Under the pieces are notes generated by a model. It did no database searches, was not told where the DNA came from, and saw only the letters and a list, made by a program, of their open reading frames with translations. Positions 42,603 through 51,211 of a DNA stretch of 64,000 nucleotides are shown piece after piece. A program made the translations under genes and the position numbers. Every line of letters begins with the position of its first letter. The stretch's first letter is position 1. The stretch lies in assembly GCF_028368935.1 (NCBI RefSeq), contig NZ_JAQNDK010000006.1:339001-403000 (forward strand), read 5' to 3'. The DNA is from Sorangium aterium (GTDB lineage: Bacteria > Myxococcota_A > Polyangia > Polyangiales > Polyangiaceae).

Positions 42603-43145
42603 TTGGAACCGCGCGCGCGATCGCTGCTCAACGCGTCGATGAGGCGCCTCGCCGACGGCGATCGCGCGGCGTTCGAGCCTGTCTATGCCGCGCTCTTGCC
42701 GGCGATCGGCGCGTTCTGCCGCCGCATGCTCGGGGGCGGAGCGGACGCGGAGGACGCGGCCCAGCAGGCGCTCTTGAAGGTGTTCGACCGCGCCAGCTCG
42801 TTCGATCCCGACGGGGACGCGCTGACCTGGGCGCTCGCCATCGCGACGTGGGAGTGCCGCACGACGCGGCGGCGGCGGTCCCGGTCGAGGGAGGCGCCGG
42901 ACGGGCATGTCCCATCGATCGCGGCGGACGCGCCGACGCCGGAAGAGGCGGCGATCGCCAGGGATCTGGACGACGCGGCGCGCGAGGTGCTCGGCACGCT
43001 GGCCGAGGCGGATCGCGAGACGCTGAGGGCGACCCTGCTGGAGGGCGAGCGCGATCCTTCGGTGTCGGGCGCGGCGCTCCGCAAGCGCCGCGAGCGCGCA
43101 TTTGCTCGCCTGCGGGAGGCGTGGAGGAGGATCTATGGAACGTGA
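42603..43145 (+). CDS. ECF-type RNA polymerase sigma factor
   Basis: Sigma factor of 168-180 residues, depending on TTG 42603 or ATG 42639 (MRRLADGDRA). Region 2 is seen as DAEDAAQQALLKVFDRASSF and TWALAIATWECRTTRRRR; region 4 is at the end (VLGTLAEADRETLRATLLE, then ALRKRRERAFARLREAWRRI). The ATG at 42639 fits the usual ECF start; TTG adds twelve residues. It overlaps the following membrane-protein gene by eleven bases and follows the Cys-rich mini-gene, so the three are one operon. The membrane protein may act as its anti-sigma or sensor, though it lacks a typical anti-sigma domain. Confidence 0.82.
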   Translation: MEPRARSLLNASMRRLADGDRAAFEPVYAALLPAIGAFCRRMLGGGADAEDAAQQALLKVFDRASSFDPDGDALTWALAIATWECRTTRRRRSRSREAPDGHVPSIAADAPTPEEAAIARDLDDAAREVLGTLAEADRETLRATLLEGERDPSVSGAALRKRRERAFARLREAWRRIYGT

Positions 43146-43680
43146 GGCGCTCGCCGGCCTGAGCCTGAAGGAGAGGGCCTATCGCGCGTACGAGCGGGGG
43201 AGGGCGAGGAGGGCCGCCTGGGCAGCGACACCGACGATCGCCGTGGGGCTCGTGGCGGCGCTGATGAGCGACCGTCCGGTCACCACCGCGATCCTCGGCG
43301 CGGCGCTCTACGTCGCGGCGGCGCTGCTCTCGTGGCGCGGGCAGCACCTCGGGCGAGGCGTGCTCCCGGGCGTCGCGGCGGGGCTCGTGCCCTTCGCAGC
43401 GGCTCACGCGGCGCGCATCTACGGTCACCTGTGCACGCCGGAAGGGTGCGTATCCATCTGCGTCCCTGCATGCCTGGCGGGCGGGGTCGCCGCCGGCGTG
43501 CTGCTCGCGCGGGTGCTGCGCCGCTCGGAGCGGCTCGGGGCGTCGTGGGCCTCGGCGTGCGGCGTCGCCGCCCTGACGGGCGCGCTCGGCTGCGCCTGCG
43601 TCGGCTTCGGCGGCGTCGTCGCCCTCGCGGCGGGGCTGCTCACCGGCACCGCGTCCCTCGCCCTCCGCCCTGCGCGCTAG
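43135..43680 (+). CDS. Cys-containing membrane protein in ECF operon
   Basis: Protein of 181 residues. A basic N-terminus of about 30 residues is followed by five hydrophobic segments. Loops between them carry Cys (HLCTPEGCVSICVPACLAG and SACGV...GCACVG). The Cys placement suggests a metal or redox sensor. The ATG lies in the end of the ECF sigma gene, with GGAGG upstream, so the genes are co-translated. It may hold the sigma factor at the membrane, in line with the sigma/anti-sigma pairs of the family, but no ZAS motif or RskA-like domain is visible. The tail ends ALRPAR. No family is recognised. Confidence 0.72.
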   Translation: MEREALAGLSLKERAYRAYERGRARRAAWAATPTIAVGLVAALMSDRPVTTAILGAALYVAAALLSWRGQHLGRGVLPGVAAGLVPFAAAHAARIYGHLCTPEGCVSICVPACLAGGVAAGVLLARVLRRSERLGASWASACGVAALTGALGCACVGFGGVVALAAGLLTGTASLALRPAR

Positions 43681-43685
43681 AGCGA

Positions 43686-43798
43686 CGGTCACCCGCTTCG
43701 GATACGGGCCCACCTCGGCGTTTTCGGTGCTCAGCGCACCGGAGTGCGCTTCCGCGCCGAAAACGCCGATCTGGGCCCGTCTCCTGTGCGGGTGACCG
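43686..43798. repeat. Large imperfect inverted repeat (113 bp)
   Basis: CGGTCACCCGC at 43686-43696 pairs with GCGGGTGACCG at 43788-43798. Further in, GGGCCCA with CTCGGCGTTTTCGG pairs with CCGAAAACGCCGA and TGGGCCCG. The centre is GGTGCTCAGCGCACC. It lies between the ECF operon end and the DUF2809 gene. A strong hairpin at the 3' end of the operon could terminate transcription, but the size and structure also suit a MITE-like element. Confidence 0.75.
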
Positions 43799-43852
43799 CC
43801 GCTCTGCTCGGCATGGTGCAGAGGGGGGCGGAAACCGCTGTAGGCTCTGCGC

Positions 43853-44245
43853 ATGCCGGAAGCCGCTCGCAAGCGCCTCGCGCTGGCCCTCCTGATCGTT
43901 GCGGTCATCCCGGTCGGCTTGATCACCCGGTTCCACGGCGGCCCAGCCTGGCTGCGCAACAGCGCCGGCGCGGTGCTCTACGAGGTCGTGTGGATCGCCG
44001 CGGCGCAGATCGTGTGGATCTCCGCGCGCACGCATCGGTTGGCGCTCTCGGTCCTCGCCGCGACCTGCGTGATCGAGCTGCTCCAGCTGAGCCAGGCGCC
44101 GTGGCTGTGGGCCGCGCGCAGCACCACCCCGGGGCGGCTCCTGCTCGGCGCGAACGGCGGCTTCGATCCGGCGGACTTCGCGCTGTATGGCCTCGGCTGC
44201 GTCCTGGGTTACGGGCTCTGCCGGCCGCTCCGGACCCCCGCGTGA
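43853..44245 (+). CDS. DUF2809-type small membrane protein
   Basis: Protein of 130 residues with four hydrophobic segments. The sequence (AGAVLYEVVWIAAAQIVWIS, then CVIELLQLSQAPWLWAARST and TTPGRLLLGANGGFDPAD) fits the DUF2809 family, in which E-L-Q, the R-x-T-x-x-G loop and the FDPxDF segment are typical. Function is unknown. The protein is fully membrane-embedded with short loops. It is monocistronic; the inverted repeat at 43686-43798 separates it from the ECF operon. Confidence 0.8.
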   Translation: MPEAARKRLALALLIVAVIPVGLITRFHGGPAWLRNSAGAVLYEVVWIAAAQIVWISARTHRLALSVLAATCVIELLQLSQAPWLWAARSTTPGRLLLGANGGFDPADFALYGLGCVLGYGLCRPLRTPA

Positions 44246-44335
44246 GGCCAGCGCCGCGCCGAGCGCGCGCGCCGGTTGCCGCGCATGCAGTGAGGGGCCA
44301 GGCTGGCGATCGCGAGATCCAGGAACCAGGAGGCG

Positions 44336-44758
44336 ATGGCCATGTCCGAGGCTCACCACACCGGCGGCTGTTTGTGCGGCGCGATCCGCTACCGCGCGCG
44401 CGGGGCGCCGGTGAGCGTCAATGTTTGCTATTGCAGCCAGTGCCGGCGCCAGAGCGGCGCGCCGATGCCGGCCTTCGCGTCCTTCGCTGACGAGCAGTTC
44501 GAGCTGCTCTCGGGCGCGCCCGCAACGTATCGCTCATCCAGCTTCGCCGTCCGCCAGTTCTGCGCGACCTGCGGCTCGTCGCTGTTCTGGCGCCGCGACG
44601 GGGCGCGGGAACTCGACATCTTCCTCGGCACGATGGACAGGCCCGGCGACGTGCCGCCGCCGTCCTTCCAGCTCTGGACCGTGCACCGCGTGCCCTGGCT
44701 GCCCCCCATCCAGGGGGCCACGGACTATCGCGGGGACAAGGCCGGCAGCCAGAGCTAG
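44336..44758 (+). CDS. GFA family zinc protein
   Basis: Protein of 140 residues of the GFA (glutathione-dependent formaldehyde-activating/CENP-V) fold. Zinc ligands: GGCLCGAIRYRA (CxC), CYCSQCRRQSGAP (CxCxxC) and QFCATCGSSLFW (CxxC). Most members are not real formaldehyde enzymes and have unknown activity. ATG 44336 (MAMSEAHH) or 44342 may start it; both leave the first Cys pair intact. It is convergent with the thioredoxin gene, and the two stop codons overlap (44755-44758). Confidence 0.88.
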   Translation: MAMSEAHHTGGCLCGAIRYRARGAPVSVNVCYCSQCRRQSGAPMPAFASFADEQFELLSGAPATYRSSSFAVRQFCATCGSSLFWRRDGARELDIFLGTMDRPGDVPPPSFQLWTVHRVPWLPPIQGATDYRGDKAGSQS

Positions 44759-45147
44759 CCGGCGCTGTCCTCGCCGGCGGCCTCCTTCGCTTCCTCCTCG
44801 GCGATCTTCGCCCGCACCTCGTCCATGTCGAGCGAGCGCACCTTCTCGATCACCTGATCGAGCGCCGATGCGGGCAGCGAGCCCGCCTCCGCGAACAGGA
44901 GGACCTTCTCGCGGAAGATGAAGAGCGTCGGGATGGAGCGGATGTTGAATGCCTGCGCCAGATCCTTCTGGTCGTCCGTGTTGATCTTCCCGAACACGAT
45001 GTCCGCGTGCTTCTCGGAGGCCTTCTCGAAGACGGGCCCGAAGACCCGGCACGGGCCGCACCAGGGCGCCCACCAGTCGACGAGCACGATGCCGTTCGAC
45101 TCGACCGTCTTCTCGAAATTCTCCGCGCTGAGCTCGATGGTACTCAT
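44755..45147 (-). CDS. trxA: Thioredoxin
   Basis: Thioredoxin of 130 residues with classical active site WAPWCGPC (C30, C33), the buried Asp region (LVDWWAP) and cis-Pro loop SIPTLFIFRE. It has a C-terminal 25-residue acidic helix (EVRAKIAEEEAKEAAGEDSAG) beyond the standard 105-residue fold; this extension is unusual and could bind a partner. There is no signal peptide, so it is a cytoplasmic reductant. ATG 45147 (MSTIELSAEN). It is convergent with the GFA gene with overlapping stops. Confidence 0.92.
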   Translation of the reverse strand: MSTIELSAENFEKTVESNGIVLVDWWAPWCGPCRVFGPVFEKASEKHADIVFGKINTDDQKDLAQAFNIRSIPTLFIFREKVLLFAEAGSLPASALDQVIEKVRSLDMDEVRAKIAEEEAKEAAGEDSAG

Positions 45148-45407
45148 CCGCGGAGCATACCCTCCGGGCACGCCCGTGTCGTGGAGCGAGCGGCCAGGCG
45201 CCGCCGGCGGCGCTCAGGGCGCGCTGCAGGCGACGATGGGCTCGATCGGCTCGACGAGGAGCTGATCGACGCGTACGCGCCCGACGTCGCGGCGCGGGCG
45301 GAGCCGCTCCAGCGTGCTCCTCCACCGAGGGGGGGCCCCGCGTCCCGGCTCCGCGCGGGCGCCGTGCTACACCATCGGCACAGCTTACCGTCGAAGGAGA
45401 GTGCGCC

Positions 45408-45917
45408 ATGACGAACGCGTCAGTTCAATCCCTCGCCGATGCCATGGATCTCGGGTCGTTGCTGCAGGAGATCCGGGATCGACACGGCGAGTTCGATCTC
45501 CTCGCCCACTGGAAGCAGGGCGAGTTCCACCACGACGTGGTCCTCCGGGTGCACCGCTTCGCGCCGCTGCCGGCGCCGGTGCTCGTCGTGAGCACGAACT
45601 GCAACGGCGGGGTCAAGGAAGTGCTCTGCCTCGGCGATGTCCCGGAGCGTTATGCCCTCTGGCATCATCGCTGCCCCGGCGTGCCGGAGTTCTCCGGCGA
45701 CCTGCCGCCCATCGCCGCTCAGGCGCGGACGTCGCACTACTTCGACCCGTGCGAGCTGCTCGCGACCGACGCCCGCAGCGAGCTGCGCCCCGAGTTCCGC
45801 GAGCGCGACGTGGGCGGCGGATGGCGCCCGCGGTGCGGGCAGCCCGGCCCGGCGCTCGACGCTACGGGAGAGCCCGGAGGCGCGCGCGGGTCAGCGCCAG
45901 GGGAGACGTGCTCGTGA
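45408..45917 (+). CDS. Hypothetical protein
   Basis: Protein of 169 residues, no recognised family. The first 130 residues look globular and conserved in style (LLQEIRDRHGEFDLLAHWKQ, FHHDVVLRVHRFAPLPAPVLVVSTNCNG is a beta-rich stretch, HYFDPCELL), with Cys at NCNGG, LCLGD and HRCPG. The last 35 residues (DVGGGWRPRCGQPG...) are low-complexity and may result from a frame loss, so the true C-terminus is uncertain. An AAGGAGAG site sits about nine bases before the ATG. It is monocistronic. Confidence 0.62.
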   Translation: MTNASVQSLADAMDLGSLLQEIRDRHGEFDLLAHWKQGEFHHDVVLRVHRFAPLPAPVLVVSTNCNGGVKEVLCLGDVPERYALWHHRCPGVPEFSGDLPPIAAQARTSHYFDPCELLATDARSELRPEFRERDVGGGWRPRCGQPGPALDATGEPGGARGSAPGETCS

Positions 45918-45966
45918 TGCGCCGGTGATCCCCGCCGCGCCGATCTTCTCCGGCGGGGAAGGCCGC

Positions 45967-46446
45967 TCAGCGGCGCCTTTTGCCCATCGCGCCTCGCCCC
46001 GTGGCGCGCGCCGCGCAGAAGGCCGCGTCCAGCCGCCAGGCCGCGCGCGACGCCTCGCCCTCCGTCGCGCCGCGCGCGCCCGCGGCCGCGGCGATCACCT
46101 TCCTGAAGTGCGCGCCTGCCCTGCGGCGCTCGATCGTGACGAGCGCCAGACAGAGCGCGACGAGCAGCACGTCGCGGGCGCTGGGCTCCGGCAGCGTCCA
46201 CGCGAGCCAGCCGGTGGCGATCGCGAGCATCGCGGTACAGAGCTCCCAGGACGCGGCGCGCTCGGCGCCCTCCGACTCCGCCGTGGCGGCCAGCGCGTGC
46301 GTCACGCTGGGTGGCGGCTCGAGCTCCCCTCCGGAGAGCTCCGGCGCCCCTGCGCCGGGATCAACGGTCGCGCCGGCGCTCGCCGCGGGACGCGCCAGGG
46401 ACGCTGCGACTACATTCGTTGCCGCACCGGGATGGATTGAGCTCAT
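45967..46446 (-). CDS. Hypothetical protein with two membrane segments
   Basis: Protein of 159 residues. The N-terminal 65 residues are Ala/Pro/Gly-rich and polar; two hydrophobic segments follow (about 70-90 and 95-112: CTAMLAIATGWLAW, DVLLVALCLALVTIE), then a basic/Ala-rich cytoplasmic tail ending GKRRR. Family is not recognised. ATG 46446 has GAGGGTG upstream. It lies downstream of the EBP-type activator on the same strand, separated by the 301-base gap that holds two direct repeats (46570-46624), which could be its activator sites. Confidence 0.6.
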   Translation of the reverse strand: MSSIHPGAATNVVAASLARPAASAGATVDPGAGAPELSGGELEPPPSVTHALAATAESEGAERAASWELCTAMLAIATGWLAWTLPEPSARDVLLVALCLALVTIERRRAGAHFRKVIAAAAGARGATEGEASRAAWRLDAAFCAARATGRGAMGKRRR

Positions 46447-46569
46447 ACAAACACCCTCCTCGCCTTGCCGTCCGGCCCTGCACGATCCCCAGGCTCGCAC
46501 GCCGCGCGCCAACGTGAAAAGAGCGACCCGACGCGCTCTGCGAGGCTCGGAGCACGCATCACGTGCGCG

Positions 46570-46624
46570 TCTGTTGTGCAGGACACGCAATCGGTGCATC
46601 TGTTGTTCAGGACACGCAGTCGGC
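46570..46624. repeat. Two 25-bp direct repeats upstream of a membrane-protein gene
   Basis: TCTGTTGTGCAGGACACGCA at 46570 and TCTGTTGTTCAGGACACGCA at 46600 (both followed by R-TCGG) differ at two positions over 25 bp, period 30 (close to three helical turns). They lie 124 bases and more upstream of the gene starting at 46446, a position typical of enhancer-binding-protein sites. The rest of the 46447-46747 gap shows no gene. Confidence 0.6.
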
Positions 46625-46747
46625 TCGTGCCCGCGAGACTCGCTCGCACCGGGGGCGTAGGGGGGCTTGTCGCTCTATCTCGCACCTTTGCTGGTCCGGC
46701 GCGAGGCGCGGGCCTCTTGGCGGGGAGGAGCGACGCGGCGGCGTCGA

Positions 46748-47884
<1,137 letters not shown>

Positions 47885-47895
47885 GGGTATACCGC

Positions 47896-48462
47896 TCAGG
47901 CCGCCACCTCGCGCGCCGGCAGCGGGAGGCCTTCCCGGATCACGCTGTCGATGAAGGGCCTCACGATCTCTTCCAGCTTGCTCCCGAGCTCGTCATCGAC
48001 GTCGAGCACCCCGTCCTCCCCGAGCCGCAGCGCCTTGTCGAGGAGGAACAGCCCCGCGACGACGTGCCGCGCGCCGAGCGACTGGAGCACCGGACGGAGC
48101 GCGTAATCGATGGCCAGCACGTGCGCGAGCGTCCCGCCCGTCGCGAGGGGGAGAGCTGCCTTCCCCGCGAGCCCGAACTGCGGCAAGAGGTCGAGGAACG
48201 CCTTGAGCGCCCCCGTGTACGAGGCCTTGTAAATGGGTGTCGCGATGACGACCCCGGCCGCCTCCGCGACGACCCGCGCCGCGTCCGCCAGGGCGGGGGA
48301 GTCGAAGCGCCCGTGCAGGAGATCCTCGGCCGGGAGCTCGCGGACGTGGATGGTGGTGACGCGAAACCCCTCGCGCACGAGCCGCGCCGCGATGCGGGCC
48401 GCGAGCGCCGAGGTCTTCGAGCGCGCAGAGACGCTTCCGGTGATGATGGCAATGCCTGACAT
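47896..48462 (-). CDS. ssuE: NADPH-dependent FMN reductase (SsuE-like)
   Basis: Flavodoxin-fold FMN reductase of 188 residues. GIAIITGSVSARSKTSALA is the phosphate-binding loop, ATPIYKASYTGALKAFLDLLPQ the family signature loop, and LATGGTLAHVLAIDYALRPV the SsuE-type strand-helix. It would supply reduced FMN to a two-component monooxygenase (SsuD-like), but none is nearby. It is the first gene of an operon with the activator. A palindrome (48503-48519) lies 41 bases upstream. ATG 48462 (MSGIA); an ATG at 48468 adds two residues. Confidence 0.88.
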   Translation of the reverse strand: MSGIAIITGSVSARSKTSALAARIAARLVREGFRVTTIHVRELPAEDLLHGRFDSPALADAARVVAEAAGVVIATPIYKASYTGALKAFLDLLPQFGLAGKAALPLATGGTLAHVLAIDYALRPVLQSLGARHVVAGLFLLDKALRLGEDGVLDVDDELGSKLEEIVRPFIDSVIREGLPLPAREVAA

Positions 48463-48502
48463 GAGCACAGCATACCAAGGCCCGAGAGCGATGTCTACTA
48501 TA

Positions 48503-48519
48503 ACGGATGAATTATCCGT
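48503..48519. promoter_or_regulatory. Perfect palindrome upstream of ssuE
   Basis: ACGGATGAATTATCCGT: 6-bp arms ACGGAT/ATCCGT around a 5-base AT-rich centre, 41 bases before the ssuE start. It is in the AT-richest part of the gap, so probably overlaps the promoter. A dimeric repressor (TetR/MarR-like) site is the simplest reading; the linked activator is a Fis-type protein and a candidate too. Confidence 0.55.
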
Positions 48520-48611
48520 CCGGGCGGATCATGTTGCTGGAGGTCGGCCTCGGGGGAGGGGCCGTGTGTGGGCGCGCGTGGGAGGATCGGTATCCGGGCG
48601 CAAGAGAAGAA

Positions 48612-48640
48612 GAGGGCGCCGGTGGGGGGCCGGCGCCCTC
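48612..48640 (-). terminator. Intrinsic terminator of the heme-lipoprotein gene
   Basis: Perfect 11-bp stem GAGGGCGCCGG / CCGGCGCCCTC with a 7-base loop, 48 bases after the stop at 48688. On the minus strand it is followed by a CTTCTTCTCTTG pyrimidine run. This is a good rho-independent terminator for the minus-strand gene; it may also act in the other direction. Confidence 0.75.
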
Positions 48641-48687
48641 TTCATGAGCGAACGCTCGCTCTCACGCGCACGAGCGCTCGCTCGCGG

Positions 48688-50715
48688 TCAGTTCTCGAAC
48701 CGCACGTTGTCGAGGTAGTACGGACCGGAGTTGCTGGTCACGTTGAGGTTGAACTGCAGCTTCACGTCGCTGGCCCCTGCGTTCAGCGCGTTCTTGGTGG
48801 CCGTCGGCAGCGTGGCGAACTGGATCTTCACGAACTGGCCCCGGGTGAGCGGGGTGAGCGGGACGTTGCCGGCCCACTGGTTGTTGATGCCGGCCGAAGG
48901 GATCGAGATCAGCACTTCGATGTTCCCGACCCAGCTCGGGTTCGGCTGGGCGGGAGAGACGAAGAGATCGAGCGTGATCTTGTTGCCCACCGGGGCGAGG
49001 TTCGCCGAGCTGAAGTTCGGGCTGACGATCGCGTTGAACGCGGCGGGCGTCTTCACCTGGAGCGACGAGATGCCCTCCACCACCCGGCCCGTGTGGACCG
49101 ACAGCTGGGCCTGCGCCGACGTCCACGCGCCCGGCTTCTCGAACCCGAGGATCGGGTTGTTGAGGAGGAAGTCCGCCATCACGTTCTTCCGGAACGGGAT
49201 GAACACGCCCGTGAGGGCCTCCGAGATCTTGAAGCGCTGCCCGCCCGGCTCGTCCGGATCGGCCTCCAGCTGCTCGGAGGTCTGCGTGAACGGCCTCAGC
49301 TTCGCCAGCGTCGCGGTCGTGCCGAGATCGAGCCCGACGGTCGGGGAGCCCGTGGCGTCGCCGATCGGCTCATGGCACCCGCTGCACGACAGGGAGAACG
49401 CGCGACCCACGACCTGATCCGGGGTGAGCGCGCTGCCCATCGCGGTGAGCTTGCTCTGGATGCTCGTCCTGAGGGCCGAGGGCCCGGCGCCGAACGTCGC
49501 GAAGTAGTTGTTCTGGAGGCCGATCATCTGGCTCTCTCCGGCGTTCATCGTCGTCGGATAGCTCGGCTCGAAGGCGAAGCGGTTGATGTCGTCCGCCGCG
49601 ACGAGCCGCTCCACGAGGCCCGGGAACGACGTGCTCCTGAAGGCGACGGCGCGCGCGTCGGTCGAGGCGGGATCGAAGAGCGGCGCGGCCGGGGTGTCCT
49701 TCACGAACGACGGGGTCACGACCAGCGTGCCGCTGCTCCCCGAGCCGCTGTGGAGGAGCCTGAACTCCCGGAGGTTCCACGTCGTGAAGGGCTCGGGCGC
49801 ATTGCCGTCGACCGCGGGGGCGAAGAGGAACTCGTTGGTCCGGATCTGGCCGCCGTACGGCCCCGCGTTCTGGCCGTAATGATTGATGTGGAAGACGGGC
49901 TCGAACCCCCCGGGCAGGCCGTCGAAATAGAAGGCGAGCAGATCGTCCCTCCGTTCCGCCAGGCTCTTCGCCGGATCCGACAGGTGGTACCAGAAGTCGA
50001 CGACCGGGCGGCACCCTTCCCGGCCAAGGCTCGGGGTCGGGTTGGGCAGCCGGCCCTCGAAGATGATGAAGTTGCGCATCTGGAACGCCCCCTCCGGGAT
50101 GCCGGAGCGCCTGGCGAAGACGACGCGGTATTCACCGCAGTTGGCGCCGTCCGGCGGGGCGAGGTCGAAGCGGTTCGACAGGGTCGTGGCGACGTAGGCG
50201 TTCGGGGCTTCCTCATCGGCGAAAGGATCCCTATCGGCCTCCAGGCCCACGACGCGGGGGCAGTCGATCGGCCACCCGTTGATGGACCCGGCCGAGCCGG
50301 GGATCAGCACGTCGTCGCAGTGCGGGCCGAGGCCGATCCCGTCTGCGGCCTTCCGGTTCGTGTCCATGAACTGCCGGAAGAGCTGGAGGGGCGTCAGGCT
50401 GACGCCCGCCTGATCGATGAGCTGCTGGAGCACGTCCTTCAGCTTGAACGCGCCGACGATGTCGGTGTTCGTGACGACGAGCGAACTCCGCTCCTTGATG
50501 GGGAAAGTCAGCGAGAGCGCCTGGCCGGCCTCCGCGATCTCGCCCTCGGCGAGATCGGCAGGAGCGCCGTCCGTGGGCCCGAGATCCGCGCAAGAAATCG
50601 GCAGAATCGCGAGCGCGGCCAGCGCGGCGCGCCGCGCCCCCTGCCACGCGCCGGGGGAGGCAGAATCAGAATGAGAGCGCACCGGACTGCTCGAACTCGA
50701 CAGCTTCGACGACAT
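48688..50715 (-). CDS. c-heme lipoprotein with C-terminal carbohydrate-binding-like domain
   Basis: Exported protein of 675 residues. After a 45-residue Ser-rich start, the lipoprotein signal (AALAALAILPISC) has lipobox LPISC. A long middle domain with many conserved aromatic blocks (VFHINHYGQNAGPYGGQ, TTWNLREFRLLHSG) leads to a single c-type heme motif CSGCHEP at about residues 443-448. The last 140 residues form a beta-sandwich like carbohydrate-binding modules (ending PYYLDNVRFEN, a jelly-roll signature). Probable role: surface electron transfer or oxidation with polymer binding; the substrate is unknown. ATG 50715 (MSSKLSSSS). A terminator follows at 48612-48640. Confidence 0.78.
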   Translation of the reverse strand: MSSKLSSSSSPVRSHSDSASPGAWQGARRAALAALAILPISCADLGPTDGAPADLAEGEIAEAGQALSLTFPIKERSSLVVTNTDIVGAFKLKDVLQQLIDQAGVSLTPLQLFRQFMDTNRKAADGIGLGPHCDDVLIPGSAGSINGWPIDCPRVVGLEADRDPFADEEAPNAYVATTLSNRFDLAPPDGANCGEYRVVFARRSGIPEGAFQMRNFIIFEGRLPNPTPSLGREGCRPVVDFWYHLSDPAKSLAERRDDLLAFYFDGLPGGFEPVFHINHYGQNAGPYGGQIRTNEFLFAPAVDGNAPEPFTTWNLREFRLLHSGSGSSGTLVVTPSFVKDTPAAPLFDPASTDARAVAFRSTSFPGLVERLVAADDINRFAFEPSYPTTMNAGESQMIGLQNNYFATFGAGPSALRTSIQSKLTAMGSALTPDQVVGRAFSLSCSGCHEPIGDATGSPTVGLDLGTTATLAKLRPFTQTSEQLEADPDEPGGQRFKISEALTGVFIPFRKNVMADFLLNNPILGFEKPGAWTSAQAQLSVHTGRVVEGISSLQVKTPAAFNAIVSPNFSSANLAPVGNKITLDLFVSPAQPNPSWVGNIEVLISIPSAGINNQWAGNVPLTPLTRGQFVKIQFATLPTATKNALNAGASDVKLQFNLNVTSNSGPYYLDNVRFEN

Positions 50716-51211
50716 GAAACCTCCTGAGATGACCACGAAGAACGGCGGAGCCGCGCGAAAGCGCGAACGCGCGCTCGCGGATGGAACGAGCGGCCCGAGG
50801 AGGACGACCGCCGGCGAGCGCGCGCGTCGTTCACAAGGAGACGACGCTCGGCGCGCGCCGCATGGGCGGCGTGCCTCGCCGCGGCCAGCGCTGCCACGGC
50901 AGCCTGGCCTCATCGAGCCGCTGAATCCACCGTTCTTCGATGAAACGCCAGGGCGCCGGCGCCTCTCGGCGCGGCCGCCCGTGAACGTGGGGCGTATGTT
51001 AATACTGTTTAGGTACCGGGCAAGCGATATGAACGCTCGTGTTTGTACTCGCGTTAATTTTTCGCGGTCCGTGTCTGCGTCGGTTTCATGTCGATTTCTT
51101 GTGGTCCGTGTGAGCGTCGATGTCGTCGCCGCTGGCACAGGCGAGGCGATCCGGCTCGGTTGCTCGAACGTCGTGTGGAGTTCGCGGGTGGAGCCGTCGT
51201 CGTGGAAGCAA
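50716..51211. other. Long promoter region of the heme lipoprotein gene
   Basis: This 496-base gap has no gene on either strand. It contains a less GC-rich stretch around 50990-51130 (TATGTTAATACTGTTTAGGT, TTAATTTTTCGCGG) where promoter elements are likely. No palindrome or terminator was recognised. Confidence 0.5.

Noticed and set aside
48568-50727. 719-residue plus-strand frame opposite the heme lipoprotein
   Set aside because: Antisense shadow. The minus strand carries the lipobox, CSGCH and a terminator.
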